This document shows positions 41,949 to 50,879 of a DNA stretch of 64,000 bases, piece by piece. The DNA is taken from positions 1 through 64,000 of the forward strand of contig WGNL01000020.1 of the NCBI GenBank assembly GCA_016124585.1, read 5' to 3'. Source of the DNA: Bacteroidota bacterium (GTDB taxonomy: Bacteria > Bacteroidota > Bacteroidia > Chitinophagales > Saprospiraceae). The notes beneath the pieces are model-generated. The model saw only the letters and a program-made list of their open reading frames with translations, had not been told where the DNA came from and searched no databases. Position 1 is the stretch's first letter. Every line of letters starts with the position of its first letter. A program made the position numbers and the translations under genes.

Positions 41949-43694
41949 TTACCGCACATACGCCTTCAGTGTCGCACACTCCATCCCTTCACTCTCGCCA
42001 TAAGGCCGGATGGTGTATTTCCCAACCGCCGCTGGCACGATGAAGGTCTCGGCGTAATGCACCACGAACGGCTCGAACGCACCCATCGGGCTTTCGACGA
42101 TGGCCTCCCGGCCCTCCACGAGGTTCAGCACATGCAGGTTGCCTGCCGTGTCGTGCTCGACTTTTTTGGTAAACCAGTGCCGCCTTGTTTCGATGAATTC
42201 CGTCTCATGCAGGCCCGTGCGCTCTTCCAACCAGCCGTCGCCTTCAGCTATTTTTTCAAAACGGTTGACCAGGTTTTTGCCGACCCAATCCGTCGTCCGG
42301 TCCCATTGGATATTCTGTTTTCCGTGGGTGATATTGATGGGGCGGGGCAGGCCGTCCATGCCGAGGCGACCCCAATCCCAGAGCTTGAACGTGAAAATAT
42401 AGGGGGTTGCACTGATCTCCAGCACCATACTGTTCTTGCCGGAACAATGCACCGTGCCTGCGGGAATCAGCACATGGTCGTGCTTTTTCACGGGCCATTT
42501 TGCCACGTGTTTTTCCGCATCAAAAACGCCCGACTGCTGCGCTTCTTCTAGTTCGGCTATCATTTCCGAAGGTCGGACATCCTCATTCAGGCCAAGGTAA
42601 ACCACCGCATCGTCGCCCGCATCGAGCATGTAGTAGCTCTCATCCTGCGTGTAAAACATGCCGAAATGTTCCCGGATATATTCCGTCAGTGGGTGGACTT
42701 GGAGGCTCAGGTTGCCGCCGTCCATCGTGTCGAGGAAGTCAAACCGGATGGGGAACTCAGCACCGAAACGGGAATACACGTTCTCGCCGAGCAGTTTTTT
42801 GGGCTGGTAAAAAACGAGGTTGATGGACGGGATTTCCATCGTCGTTTCCCCAAAATCGAGCAGCAGGCTGTTCTCCTCCGGCACGCAATCGAAGCACCAA
42901 GCATAGTTTACGGCGGAGCGGTCGAGGTCGCAGAATTCCTTCATCCACTGACCACCCCAAGGCCCCGGGTCGAAGAACGGAACTACCCGGAAGGGCCGGG
43001 CCACCGTTTGCCGAAGGGCCGTTCGGACTGCCTGTCCGGTGGCCATTTTTGGTTCGTTGGCAAGGTTGGTGTCCAGCACAAAATCCCAGTGGTCCATCAG
43101 CTTTCGCTTCAAGCGGTCGGCCACCCGCCAATCCACGAAGTAGGCACGTTTGTACTGCCTCGGAAACTCTAGTTCGTGGTTTGTGGTGCCAAGGTTGGCC
43201 ACTTCGTTGCGGCGCATCCGAAGCTGGATTTCCCAACGGGCCATGTCAGCGTACACCAGCAAATCCCAATATTCCGCCACCAGCGCAGCGCCTGTGCCGT
43301 ACACGACCACCGTGCCAGTGGCAGTGGCCAGTTCACGGCGCATCTTGCCCAGTTTTTCCGGGTCAAAAAAAGCGTCCATTTGCAGGCGGGTCATGTAGCC
43401 GAAAATGCGGTCGTCGGTCACATCAGGGTAGGCCAGTTGATCGAGCTCAGCCTCGGTGTGGTAGGCGCTTTTTGCTTCGAAAATCACGCTCGGCGAAAAC
43501 TCGCTCCGCATGGCCGCCAAGATTTCCGCATCGTTCACGCCGGGGTAAGTTTCCAGCACGACGACGGTTTTCGGCTTGTCTTTGGCCGCCACTTCGGCTT
43601 TCAGTTTTTCAAAAATGGCAAACCACTCCGACCAGCATTCCGCCTCGTGGCCCGTGATTTTTACCGTTGGAAATTTGTCGTAATTGGGTTTCAA
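41949..43694 (-). CDS. manA-like: Class I mannose-6-phosphate isomerase with extra N-terminal domain
   Basis: The 581-residue product is far longer than ManA (about 390). Residues about 225-581 hold the isomerase cupin: LSLQVHPLTEYIREHFG with zinc-binding Gln and His, VLIPAGTVHCSGKNSMVLEIS, and a second cupin at the end. It would convert mannose-6-phosphate to fructose-6-phosphate. Residues 1-220 form an additional domain with TVVVLETYPGVND, TVVVYGTGAALV and RRNEVANLG segments, recalling a P-loop kinase fold without a Walker A loop; its role is unknown. The start is TTG 43694, since an in-frame stop lies two codons upstream and the next Met is at about residue 62. Confidence 0.88.
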   Translation of the reverse strand: MKPNYDKFPTVKITGHEAECWSEWFAIFEKLKAEVAAKDKPKTVVVLETYPGVNDAEILAAMRSEFSPSVIFEAKSAYHTEAELDQLAYPDVTDDRIFGYMTRLQMDAFFDPEKLGKMRRELATATGTVVVYGTGAALVAEYWDLLVYADMARWEIQLRMRRNEVANLGTTNHELEFPRQYKRAYFVDWRVADRLKRKLMDHWDFVLDTNLANEPKMATGQAVRTALRQTVARPFRVVPFFDPGPWGGQWMKEFCDLDRSAVNYAWCFDCVPEENSLLLDFGETTMEIPSINLVFYQPKKLLGENVYSRFGAEFPIRFDFLDTMDGGNLSLQVHPLTEYIREHFGMFYTQDESYYMLDAGDDAVVYLGLNEDVRPSEMIAELEEAQQSGVFDAEKHVAKWPVKKHDHVLIPAGTVHCSGKNSMVLEISATPYIFTFKLWDWGRLGMDGLPRPINITHGKQNIQWDRTTDWVGKNLVNRFEKIAEGDGWLEERTGLHETEFIETRRHWFTKKVEHDTAGNLHVLNLVEGREAIVESPMGAFEPFVVHYAETFIVPAAVGKYTIRPYGESEGMECATLKAYVR

Positions 43695-43739
43695 AAGTTA
43701 GTTGATGTTTTCGATAATTTTAAAATTGAACGTTCTGCA

Positions 43740-43773
43740 AACGTCGGGGAGGGTTTGAAACCTCCCCGACGTT
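43740..43773. repeat. Perfect 13-bp inverted repeat
   Basis: AACGTCGGGGAGG (43740-43752) pairs with CCTCCCCGACGTT (43761-43773) around GTTTGAAA. It lies between the ROK gene stop and the isomerase start. A weaker relative is at 46225-46247. Confidence 0.95.
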
Positions 43774-43777
43774 CAGG

Positions 43778-44701
43778 TCAGTTCCCCGCCAAATACGCCA
43801 TCCCCAGCACCCCCGCCCAGTCCGGCTGTTGCGCAGCGACCACCTCCACGGCGTTCTCCGGCAGCCAAGCGGCTTGGTTTATTTTGTTTTGGAGATAGGG
43901 CAAAATTACGTCCGCACTTTTCATCACCCCGCCACCGATGACCACCCGCTCAGGGTCGTAGGCATAGACGAGGTTGAGGATGCCTGTGGCCCAAGCTTCC
44001 AGACTGCGTTCCCGCACTGCCGCCGCAAAATGCTCGCCCTCATTTGCCAACCGGAACACCGTTTCGAAATCTGGTTTTTCGCCTTCGGAAAATGGGCTTT
44101 TGGCATAGCCAGGCTGGCGTTTCAGCAACTCAGGCAACGCCCAGGAGGACGCCTCGCTCTCCAAGCAACCGACGTTCCCGCAGTTGCAGCGTACCCCATC
44201 GAAATTGACAGCCATGTGGCCACCGAGATTGCCAGCGAGGTAGTGGCTGCCTTTGATGAGCCGACCGTTAATCAGCGCCGCCGAACCCACGCCCGTGCCG
44301 ATGGTCACCATCACGAGGTTGTCGGTAGCACGGCCCGCTCCGTACTGCCATTCACCCACTAAGGCCGCACGAGCGTCGTTTTCCATTACGAGCGTTGTTC
44401 CCCATTTTTCCTTCGCCCAACCTGCCAAGTCGAGGTCGTTGGCGTCGTTGTATTTTACGTATTTGTACAACAGCCGCATCCGGTCGCTGTCCACGATGGT
44501 CGGGAAGGCCATCCCGATACCTTCGATATTTTCCTGACCAGTTTCGGCCAGTAGTTTTCCGATTTCTGCCTCAATCACGGGCATTGCGCCAGCAAAACTC
44601 TTGCTCGAAACAGCTACGTTGGCGGAAGCGAGCAGTTGCCCATTTTCCACCAACCCGAACTTGATGCGGGTCCCTCCAAGGTCCAATGCGATGACGGCCA
44701 T
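43778..44701 (-). CDS. ROK family sugar kinase
   Basis: The 307-residue product has the ATP-binding DLGGTRIKFG motif (7-16), the phosphate motif around VTIGTGVGSAALING, and the ROK zinc motif CNCGNVGCLES. The sugar-binding Glu and His of the family are seen near GSHYLAGNLGGH. ROK kinases phosphorylate glucose, mannose, fructose or N-acetyl sugars. Beside a mannose-6-phosphate isomerase, the most likely product is mannose-6-phosphate. It is cytoplasmic and begins 2 bases after the SusD stop. Confidence 0.92.
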   Translation of the reverse strand: MAVIALDLGGTRIKFGLVENGQLLASANVAVSSKSFAGAMPVIEAEIGKLLAETGQENIEGIGMAFPTIVDSDRMRLLYKYVKYNDANDLDLAGWAKEKWGTTLVMENDARAALVGEWQYGAGRATDNLVMVTIGTGVGSAALINGRLIKGSHYLAGNLGGHMAVNFDGVRCNCGNVGCLESEASSWALPELLKRQPGYAKSPFSEGEKPDFETVFRLANEGEHFAAAVRERSLEAWATGILNLVYAYDPERVVIGGGVMKSADVILPYLQNKINQAAWLPENAVEVVAAQQPDWAGVLGMAYLAGN

Positions 44702-44702
44702 T

Positions 44703-46196
44703 TTAGTATCCGGGGTTTTGGGGCAACAGGTTCGGGTTCAGGTCAATCTCCACCTGCGGCACGGGGAATAAATAATGGTACGCCTCCGGCTGAACGCCTG
44801 GTTTTGCCAACGGCACCAGCGTTTCCAACTGTTTGAAGCGCACAAGGTCGAACCAGCGGTGACCTTCCGCCACGAACTCCCAGCGCCGCTCCTGCAAGAC
44901 TGCATCCTTGAAAGCTTGGTAGGAAAGCCCCGCCAAATCCGGCAGAATGTTCAGCTCGGTAGTACCATCGAAACGCGCCCGTTTGCGCACCGCATTGATG
45001 GCGCCATAAGCGTCAGCATCTGGCCCGTTTTTCAGTTCGTTCAATGCCTCGGCCTTCATCAGTAGGATGTCGGAATAGCGCAGGTAGGGCAGATCGTGCT
45101 CAGTATTCCCGGCAGCAGGCTCGTTCACTTTGTCCCAATATTTTTGGATGTGCGGCTCGACGGTCGTCGTGGTGCCGTCCAGGTTTTGAATGCTGGTGAG
45201 CAAGGTCACCTCCCGGCGGCGGTCCTGTGGGTCATAGCTGTCGTAGAGGTTTTGCGTAGCCACTTGCCAGCCTTGGGCGTTCACGCCGGGGATTTCGCCA
45301 CTGAGTTGCTTCGGCAGTAGGCGCACGTTGAACTGCCCGGCTTCCCAAAATGAGATGCTGTTGTTGGCGGTGCCAAAACCGATGCTGAACAGGGTTTCCT
45401 TGCCATTCTCGTTCGGGATGCGGAATGCCTCGGCGAAGTCGTCGTACAGGCCGTATTTCCCGGAATTGATGATGGTATTGCAATGGTCAACCGCTTTTTG
45501 CCATTCGCCCTGCGTGAGGTAAACTTTTGCCAGCAAGCCCGTCGCTGCGCCGCTCGTGGCTCTGCCAAGTCCATCGCCAGCGGGGTAGCTGGCGGGCAGG
45601 TTTTGCTCCGCAAACTGGAGGTCGCTGATGATTTGGGTAAAAACTTCCGCTCTCGAGGTGCGGGGCGGCGTGAGTTCCCCACCTGTCGTCAGCACGAGCG
45701 GCACATCGCCGAACATGCGGGTGAGGTCGAAGTAGAGCATGGCCCGCAGGAAATGCGCCTCGCCAAGCCGGCCATTTTTGAAGGCCACATCTCCCTTGAC
45801 GTTCGGGATGCCTTCGATGGCAAAATTGGCGTTGTGGATGCCCTTGTAGGCGTTGCTCCAAAAATCGTACAGCGTTGAATTGGTGGAGCGGTGCGTGAAG
45901 GTCTCCAACTGGTCGAGGTCGGTCGCCCCTGCGAGGCGGTTTTCCATTTCATCGGACGTTAGGCCGCTGGCCACCCAGTAGCTGGCAAAATATACCCCGC
46001 CGAAGGTAGGCGGCGAACTGGTGGCATTGAGAATGCCGTAAATCGAGTTGACCGCCGCCGTGGCGTCGTTTTCGGTTTGGAAAAAATTGTCCACAAAAAC
46101 CTGGTCTTTCGGGTCTTCGTCCAGCAGGTTTTTGCAGGCGAAAAAGCCGACGACCAGCAGGAGTGATAAGATGGAAACGCTGATATATTTTTTCAT
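44703..46196 (-). CDS. susD-like: SusD/RagB family glycan-binding lipoprotein
   Basis: The 497-residue product has a lipoprotein signal (lipobox GFFAC), the N-terminal LLDEDPKDQVFVDNFF segment and the tetratricopeptide-like helices of SusD (FLRAMLYFDLTRMFGDVPLV), and the C-terminal ERRWEFVAEGHRWFDLVR motif. It is the surface lid that delivers oligosaccharide to the SusC channel encoded upstream. It is typical in length. Confidence 0.96.
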   Translation of the reverse strand: MKKYISVSILSLLLVVGFFACKNLLDEDPKDQVFVDNFFQTENDATAAVNSIYGILNATSSPPTFGGVYFASYWVASGLTSDEMENRLAGATDLDQLETFTHRSTNSTLYDFWSNAYKGIHNANFAIEGIPNVKGDVAFKNGRLGEAHFLRAMLYFDLTRMFGDVPLVLTTGGELTPPRTSRAEVFTQIISDLQFAEQNLPASYPAGDGLGRATSGAATGLLAKVYLTQGEWQKAVDHCNTIINSGKYGLYDDFAEAFRIPNENGKETLFSIGFGTANNSISFWEAGQFNVRLLPKQLSGEIPGVNAQGWQVATQNLYDSYDPQDRRREVTLLTSIQNLDGTTTTVEPHIQKYWDKVNEPAAGNTEHDLPYLRYSDILLMKAEALNELKNGPDADAYGAINAVRKRARFDGTTELNILPDLAGLSYQAFKDAVLQERRWEFVAEGHRWFDLVRFKQLETLVPLAKPGVQPEAYHYLFPVPQVEIDLNPNLLPQNPGY

Positions 46197-46224
46197 TTTT
46201 CTTCTAAAAATTAGTTGTCCAAAT

Positions 46225-46247
46225 CGGCGAGGTTGAAAACCTCACCG
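46225..46247. repeat. Hairpin between SusC and SusD genes
   Basis: CGGCGAGGTT and AACCTCACCG pair with one mismatch around GAA. It shares the GAGGTT and CCGACGTT words with the element at 43740. Confidence 0.75.
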
Positions 46248-46261
46248 ACGTTGTTCCTTGA

Positions 46262-49200
46262 TCAAAATCCCACCTGCACACCGCCGATAATCGTCCTAGC
46301 CAATGGGTAGCCACCGTAATCAATGCCCTGCAACAGGTGACTTTGGCCAAAGGCATTGACCTCGGGGTCGTAGCCGCGGTAATTAGTAAAGGTTTTCAAG
46401 TTGTTGACGCTGGCGTAAATGCGCAGGTTACTCAGTTTTGCCCGTTGTAGCGCTGTGGCTGGAAAGGTGTAGCCGAACGTGATGTTTTTCAGGCGGATGA
46501 ATGAGCCGTCTTCCACCTGTGCATCACTGAAAATATTGCGTTCCGCCGGGTTGACTTTTGGGTATTTGTTGTTCGGATTCTCAGGCGTCCAGCGGTTCTC
46601 GTAGAACTCCGTCAGCACATTGGTTTCCGCATTCAGCGAGCCCAGTTCGAAGAGGTAGGCGTTCACGATGTCATTGCCCTGCACGCCTTGGATGAAAATG
46701 GACAGGTCGAAGCCCTTCCAGGAAAATTTATTGGTGAGGCCCCAAGTGAAATCGGGGTTTGCATCGCCGATGATGGTGCGGTCGGCTTCGTCAATGACCC
46801 CGTCCGGCTGGCCCGTGAGTTTGCCTTGGGCATCCCGGCCGTTGAGGTCTTTGTACTTCCGGTCACCCGCCTTGGGGTTTTGCGCTTTCAGGTGCGGACT
46901 GGACTGTGCCTCTTCGTCCGACTGGAAAATGCCGTCGGATTGCAGTCCGTAGAAGGTGCCAATCGGTTGCCCCACCCGCAGGATGCTCCACCCGGCAGGC
47001 ACTTGCAGCACACCCGGCACGAAGATGTCGTTGTCGCTGGACAGCTCCGTGATTTCGTTGCGGTTGATGGAGAAATTCAGGTCGGTCTGCCAACTGAACT
47101 CGCCCGTGAGGTTGCGGGAATTGAGCGCCAGCTCAAAGCCCCGGTTCTGCAAGCCACCGATATTGGCGAGGTAGCCGCTGAATCCCGTGGTAGTGGGTAT
47201 CGGGGTGAAGAGCAACAGGTCGGTCGTTTTTTTCTGGTAAATATCGAGGGTGGTGGCGAGGCGGCCTTTCGCAAATTCCGCATCCAGACCGAAGTCGAAT
47301 TGCGCCGTACGCTCCCATTTCAGGTTTGGATTGGCGTAGCGAAGCGGCTCCTGACCATTGTAGGCTTCCGAGTTGTTAAAAGTTCCTTGCCCAATCGTGC
47401 CGACTGTCGCCAAAGAGGCGTAGGGCGAAATCTCCTGGTTGCCGATGACGCCGTAGCTGATGCGCGTCTTGAGCGTCTGGAACAGATCCATGTTTTTGAT
47501 AAAATCCTCCTCGTGCAGCTTCCAAGCGATGGAGCCGGAGGGGAAAAAGCCGTATTTGTTGTTTGCCCCAAATTTCGAAGCACCGTCCATCCTGCCCGTC
47601 AGTGTGACGAGGATGCGGTTGTCAAACGTGTAGTTCAGACGGCCCAGGTAGCTGATGATGCCCCATTCCGTTTCGCCTGTGCTTGGCGGCTGTGGGTTGA
47701 GGGCGCTGCCGAGGTTGTGCCAGCCTGTGCGGTTGTCGGCAAAATCAAGGGCGAAAGCGAAAAGCCGTTCCGCATGAAAACCTTGGAAGGTGCTGCCCAC
47801 CAAGGCATCGAACACATGGCGATCGCTCAGCTTGCGGTTGTAGTTCAACGTGTATTCCGTCAGCCAACTGTAGCCGTCCACGGTGGCCACCACGGCATCA
47901 CCGTTGTTGGGTTCGGTGCGCTTGAGGAAGTTCGGGACGTAGCGGTTGTCTTTCGATGAAAACGCATCAATGCCAGCGCTGGCCTTGAAGTTCAACCCAT
48001 CTGTCAAGGTGTAAATGCCGTACACATTGGCGATAGCCCGAAGGTAATTGGATTGATTGTCGGTTTCGAGGGCATCAGCCACGGGGTTTCCGATGTTCCG
48101 GCCACGGTCATCTTGGAAGGTGTAGCCGCCCGTCACCGTGGAGTCAAGCACTGGCAAGGTAGGCGGAAACAGCAGCGCCGAAGTGGTGGCACCCGGCAGC
48201 AAAGTTCCCGTGCCAGAGCTTTGGGCACCCGTCAACACGCCTTTGGATTTGATGTAACTGAGGTTGATGCTGGTGCCAATTTTCAGGCGGTTGCTCGCTT
48301 TTTGGTCGAGGTTGGTGCGGAAACTATAGCGCTCGAAATCAGAATTTATGATGACGCCCTCTTGTTTGAAATAGCTGCCGCTGATGGAGAACTGGGTGTT
48401 TTCGCTGCCGCCGAGTGCGCTCAATTGGTAGCTCTGCATCGGTGCTTGTTGGAAAATAGCCTCTTGCCAGTCCGTCCCTTTCCCGATTTTTTCAGGAATC
48501 AAATAGCGGGCATCCAAGGGCAGGCCCGACTCCAAACTGTACTCGTTCATGTAGTTGGCGAAGGTTTGCCCATCGAGTACATCCAGTTTTTTGGTGACAT
48601 CCTGCACACCGTAGTAGGTATCAAATGTGACCGTGGTCTTGCCAGCCTTGCCGCGCTTGGTCGTAATCAGCACCACACCATTTGAGCCACGGGAGCCGTA
48701 GAGCGCCGTTGCGGAAGCATCCTTCAAAATTTCAATCCGCTCGATGTCGCTGGGGTTGATGGAGGAAAGGCCGTTCAAGCCGGAGCCTGCTGTTCCGCCA
48801 GCGTTCAACTGGCCGTTATCGCTAGTGATGAGCATCCCATCCACGACGTAGAGCGGTTCATTGCCAGCGTTGATGGAACTGCTGCCCCTGATGCGGATGG
48901 AAGTTTCCCCGCCTGGCCGACCGCTCACTTGCGTCACTTGCACCCCGGCAGCCCGTCCCTGCAAGGCTTGGTCTAGTGAAACGGGTGCTGTCCGGGTAAG
49001 TTCTTCCGAGGAAACGGAGGAAACGGAGCCTGTCAAGTCGCTTTTTTTCACCGTGCCATAGGCCACCACCACCACATCCTTGAGTAAGGTGGAACTGTTT
49101 TCCATCACCACATTGATCACCGACTCGCCACCGACGACCACTTCTTTTTGCTCAAAACCAATGAAGCTGAACACCAGCGTTGAGCCGGATGCCGCATTGA

Positions 49201-49375
49201 TTTCGTAGGCTCCGTCCATCTCGGTGATGGTACCATCGGACGTATTTTTGATGAGCACATTGACGCCCGGCAGGGGCTGGCCGTCTTCCGAGGAAGTGAC
49301 GACGCCTGTTCTTTTTTGGCCAAGGATGGGAAAGCTGATGCCTGCGAGCAAAAGCAAGAGTAAGTGACGTTTCAT
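46262..49375 (-). CDS. susC-like: SusC/RagA family TonB-linked outer-membrane transporter
   Basis: The 1037-residue product has a signal peptide (ending near FPILGQ), a carboxypeptidase-D regulatory-like domain (about 22-100), a plug (about 110-230, with KSDLTGSVSSVSSEEL and GRAAGVQVTQVSGRPG) and a 22-strand barrel. With SusD it imports oligosaccharides across the outer membrane using TonB energy. Length and order are typical. The regulator gene ends 45 bases upstream on the same strand, so the two are probably co-transcribed. Confidence 0.96.
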   Translation of the reverse strand: MKRHLLLLLLAGISFPILGQKRTGVVTSSEDGQPLPGVNVLIKNTSDGTITEMDGAYEINAASGSTLVFSFIGFEQKEVVVGGESVINVVMENSSTLLKDVVVVAYGTVKKSDLTGSVSSVSSEELTRTAPVSLDQALQGRAAGVQVTQVSGRPGGETSIRIRGSSSINAGNEPLYVVDGMLITSDNGQLNAGGTAGSGLNGLSSINPSDIERIEILKDASATALYGSRGSNGVVLITTKRGKAGKTTVTFDTYYGVQDVTKKLDVLDGQTFANYMNEYSLESGLPLDARYLIPEKIGKGTDWQEAIFQQAPMQSYQLSALGGSENTQFSISGSYFKQEGVIINSDFERYSFRTNLDQKASNRLKIGTSINLSYIKSKGVLTGAQSSGTGTLLPGATTSALLFPPTLPVLDSTVTGGYTFQDDRGRNIGNPVADALETDNQSNYLRAIANVYGIYTLTDGLNFKASAGIDAFSSKDNRYVPNFLKRTEPNNGDAVVATVDGYSWLTEYTLNYNRKLSDRHVFDALVGSTFQGFHAERLFAFALDFADNRTGWHNLGSALNPQPPSTGETEWGIISYLGRLNYTFDNRILVTLTGRMDGASKFGANNKYGFFPSGSIAWKLHEEDFIKNMDLFQTLKTRISYGVIGNQEISPYASLATVGTIGQGTFNNSEAYNGQEPLRYANPNLKWERTAQFDFGLDAEFAKGRLATTLDIYQKKTTDLLLFTPIPTTTGFSGYLANIGGLQNRGFELALNSRNLTGEFSWQTDLNFSINRNEITELSSDNDIFVPGVLQVPAGWSILRVGQPIGTFYGLQSDGIFQSDEEAQSSPHLKAQNPKAGDRKYKDLNGRDAQGKLTGQPDGVIDEADRTIIGDANPDFTWGLTNKFSWKGFDLSIFIQGVQGNDIVNAYLFELGSLNAETNVLTEFYENRWTPENPNNKYPKVNPAERNIFSDAQVEDGSFIRLKNITFGYTFPATALQRAKLSNLRIYASVNNLKTFTNYRGYDPEVNAFGQSHLLQGIDYGGYPLARTIIGGVQVGF

Positions 49376-49420
49376 GTTTTACCGATTTTCCATGCTGCGC
49401 AAATGGTTGACGCAACTTGA

Positions 49421-50152
49421 CTAGCTTCGAGCAATATCAATTGAATAGCTGAAGCCGTCGCCTTTATAGTACACCTTATTGAATTCAATTAATCGACCGT
49501 CTGTGTCGCTGACGATGCGCTGGCGGAAAAGGATGGGGGCGCCCACCTCGACGCCGAGTTTTTCCGCCAAGGATTCTTCCGCACTGATGGCGCTTATTTC
49601 CTCCCTTGAGATGGCAGCTATCGCCCCAAAATCTTCCTCCAGTAATTGGTAAAGGGGCCTCGTGAAGTCTTCTTGGCCGGTCATCTTTAAGCGTGGGTGA
49701 AACCATGAAATAGAAAGCAAGCTGGGGCCGCTTTCCGTGCCCCTGAGCCGGGCGTTCTGTACGACTTTTGTCCCTTTTTTGATGTGCATGGCTGCAGCGA
49801 CCTCATCATTAGCAGGCAACACTTGCACGCTCATTTCGAAGTTCACCACGTTCACACCCCTCGATTTCATTTCCTTCGTAAAACTCCACCAACTGTCCAA
49901 ACGGGTGGGGATGCGCTTTGCAGCGACCTTGGTGCCGACCCCTTTTTTCCTTACCAGCAAGCCTTCGTTTACAAGTTTGCTGATGGCGTGGCGCACGGTG
50001 TTTCGGGCGACGCCCAGCTTTTCGGCGATGTCCACTTCCTTCGGCAAAAACTCGCCGTTGCTGTAAGCAGGCTGCTCAATGAGTTCCCGCATCATTTTTT
50101 CCACCTTGTTGTGGAGGGGCGCTTTGCTGTCGTCATCAATTTTAATTTCCAT
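49421..50152 (-). CDS. GntR/HutC-type transcription regulator with UTRA domain
   Basis: The 243-residue product starts at ATG 50152 (an ATG at 50170 adds six residues). It has a winged helix-turn-helix (about 10-75, with VDIAEKLGVARNTVRHAISKL) and a UTRA effector domain (about 95-240). HutC-type regulators usually repress sugar genes until a sugar phosphate or similar ligand binds. A perfect 14-bp palindrome (50158-50171) covers the start region of its own transcript, and related sites lie before two other transcription units. It heads the SusC/SusD/GH92 run and is the obvious local regulator. Confidence 0.93.
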   Translation of the reverse strand: MEIKIDDDSKAPLHNKVEKMMRELIEQPAYSNGEFLPKEVDIAEKLGVARNTVRHAISKLVNEGLLVRKKGVGTKVAAKRIPTRLDSWWSFTKEMKSRGVNVVNFEMSVQVLPANDEVAAAMHIKKGTKVVQNARLRGTESGPSLLSISWFHPRLKMTGQEDFTRPLYQLLEEDFGAIAAISREEISAISAEESLAEKLGVEVGAPILFRQRIVSDTDGRLIEFNKVYYKGDGFSYSIDIARS

Positions 50153-50157
50153 AGGAG

Positions 50158-50171
50158 TATGTTTAAACATA
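50158..50171. promoter_or_regulatory. Candidate GntR operator, perfect palindrome
   Basis: TATGTTTAAACATA is its own reverse complement and contains GT-T-TA-A-AC, fitting the HutC-subfamily consensus. It overlaps the alternative start of the gntR gene and follows a possible -7 box (TACCTTCG, minus strand), a good place for repression. Confidence 0.6.
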
Positions 50172-50844
50172 ACGAAGGTAAGGTGATTTTGGATAACGCC
50201 AAGTTTTTATAAAAAAAAGTTAGTCAAGCCTTAATAGCTATTAGCAAGTCTTTTTATTCATTTATTGAAAAAGTACTCAACCGACTAAATACTCAAGTTC
50301 TAAACAAGCATTTCAATTTTATGAAGCCATTTCTATTACAATCCTACATATTAAAATTATTTAGTTCTTTTGTTCTCTTTCTGCTAGGTGCTTTATTACA
50401 ACCTAACTCTCCTATATGATTTAATAAAAATTTGCGTACACATGTGTGCCTACTCTTACTTATCGGCCAATAGAGTTAGCGATTAAGTCATTTTTCAATG
50501 AATGAATTCACCAAAATAACCTTATTGCCTTGATTGAAAACTGGTTTGTACCCCACGCTCAATACCAGTTGGTGCGAGGGGACAGAAAGTGATTTTATTG
50601 CATGTAGCCGACAAGGATTCTCAAAATAGAGCCGTTTTCTTTAACAGGTGATTTCTATCAAAGAACTGAGACATTTTCTCAAGGACGATTGAGGAAACAA
50701 AATGGAGTTGACACAAAAGATATGAGGGAATTCACGAAACACTTAAGGAACAAAGGTGTTGAGCACGACACGGACATCGAGATTGATGGAAAGGAGTTTC
50801 TCTATTAAGCTGAATTGAATTGTTGGGCAATTATTTGAACTCAA
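50172..50844. other. Mostly gene-free region
   Basis: About 670 A+T-rich bases between the GntR gene and the GMC gene. Most of it shows nothing. It contains a short palindrome (ACACATGTGT near 50438) and a 66-codon open stretch that looks like a gene remnant (50608-50808). Confidence 0.55.
50608..50808 (+). pseudogene. Possible remnant of a small gene
   Basis: The frame is open for 66 codons between stops. Its last 28 codons, from ATG 50722, encode a protein-like sequence (MREFTKHLRNKGVEHDTD, ending GKEFLY). There is no start with a leader at the 5' end and no recognised family, so it is either a truncated relic or chance. Confidence 0.3.
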
Positions 50845-50876
50845 AAAAATGGGGACTTAATCAGGTCCCCATTTTT
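50845..50876 (-). terminator. Terminator of the GMC oxidoreductase gene
   Basis: A 12-bp perfect stem (AAAAATGGGGAC at 50845-50856 with GTCCCCATTTTT at 50865-50876), A/T-rich at its base, so it can work in both directions. It begins 4 bases after the stop at 50880. Confidence 0.9.
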
Positions 50877-50879
50877 GTT

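Noticed and set aside
49385-49415. CAACCATTTG upstream of the SusC gene, similar to the ECF -35
   Set aside because: The first base does not match and no CGTG lies at the right distance; the gene is probably read from the gntR promoter.
50436-50447. Short palindrome ACACATGTGT
   Set aside because: Ten bases in an A+T-rich gap with no neighbouring gene start; expected by chance at this scale.
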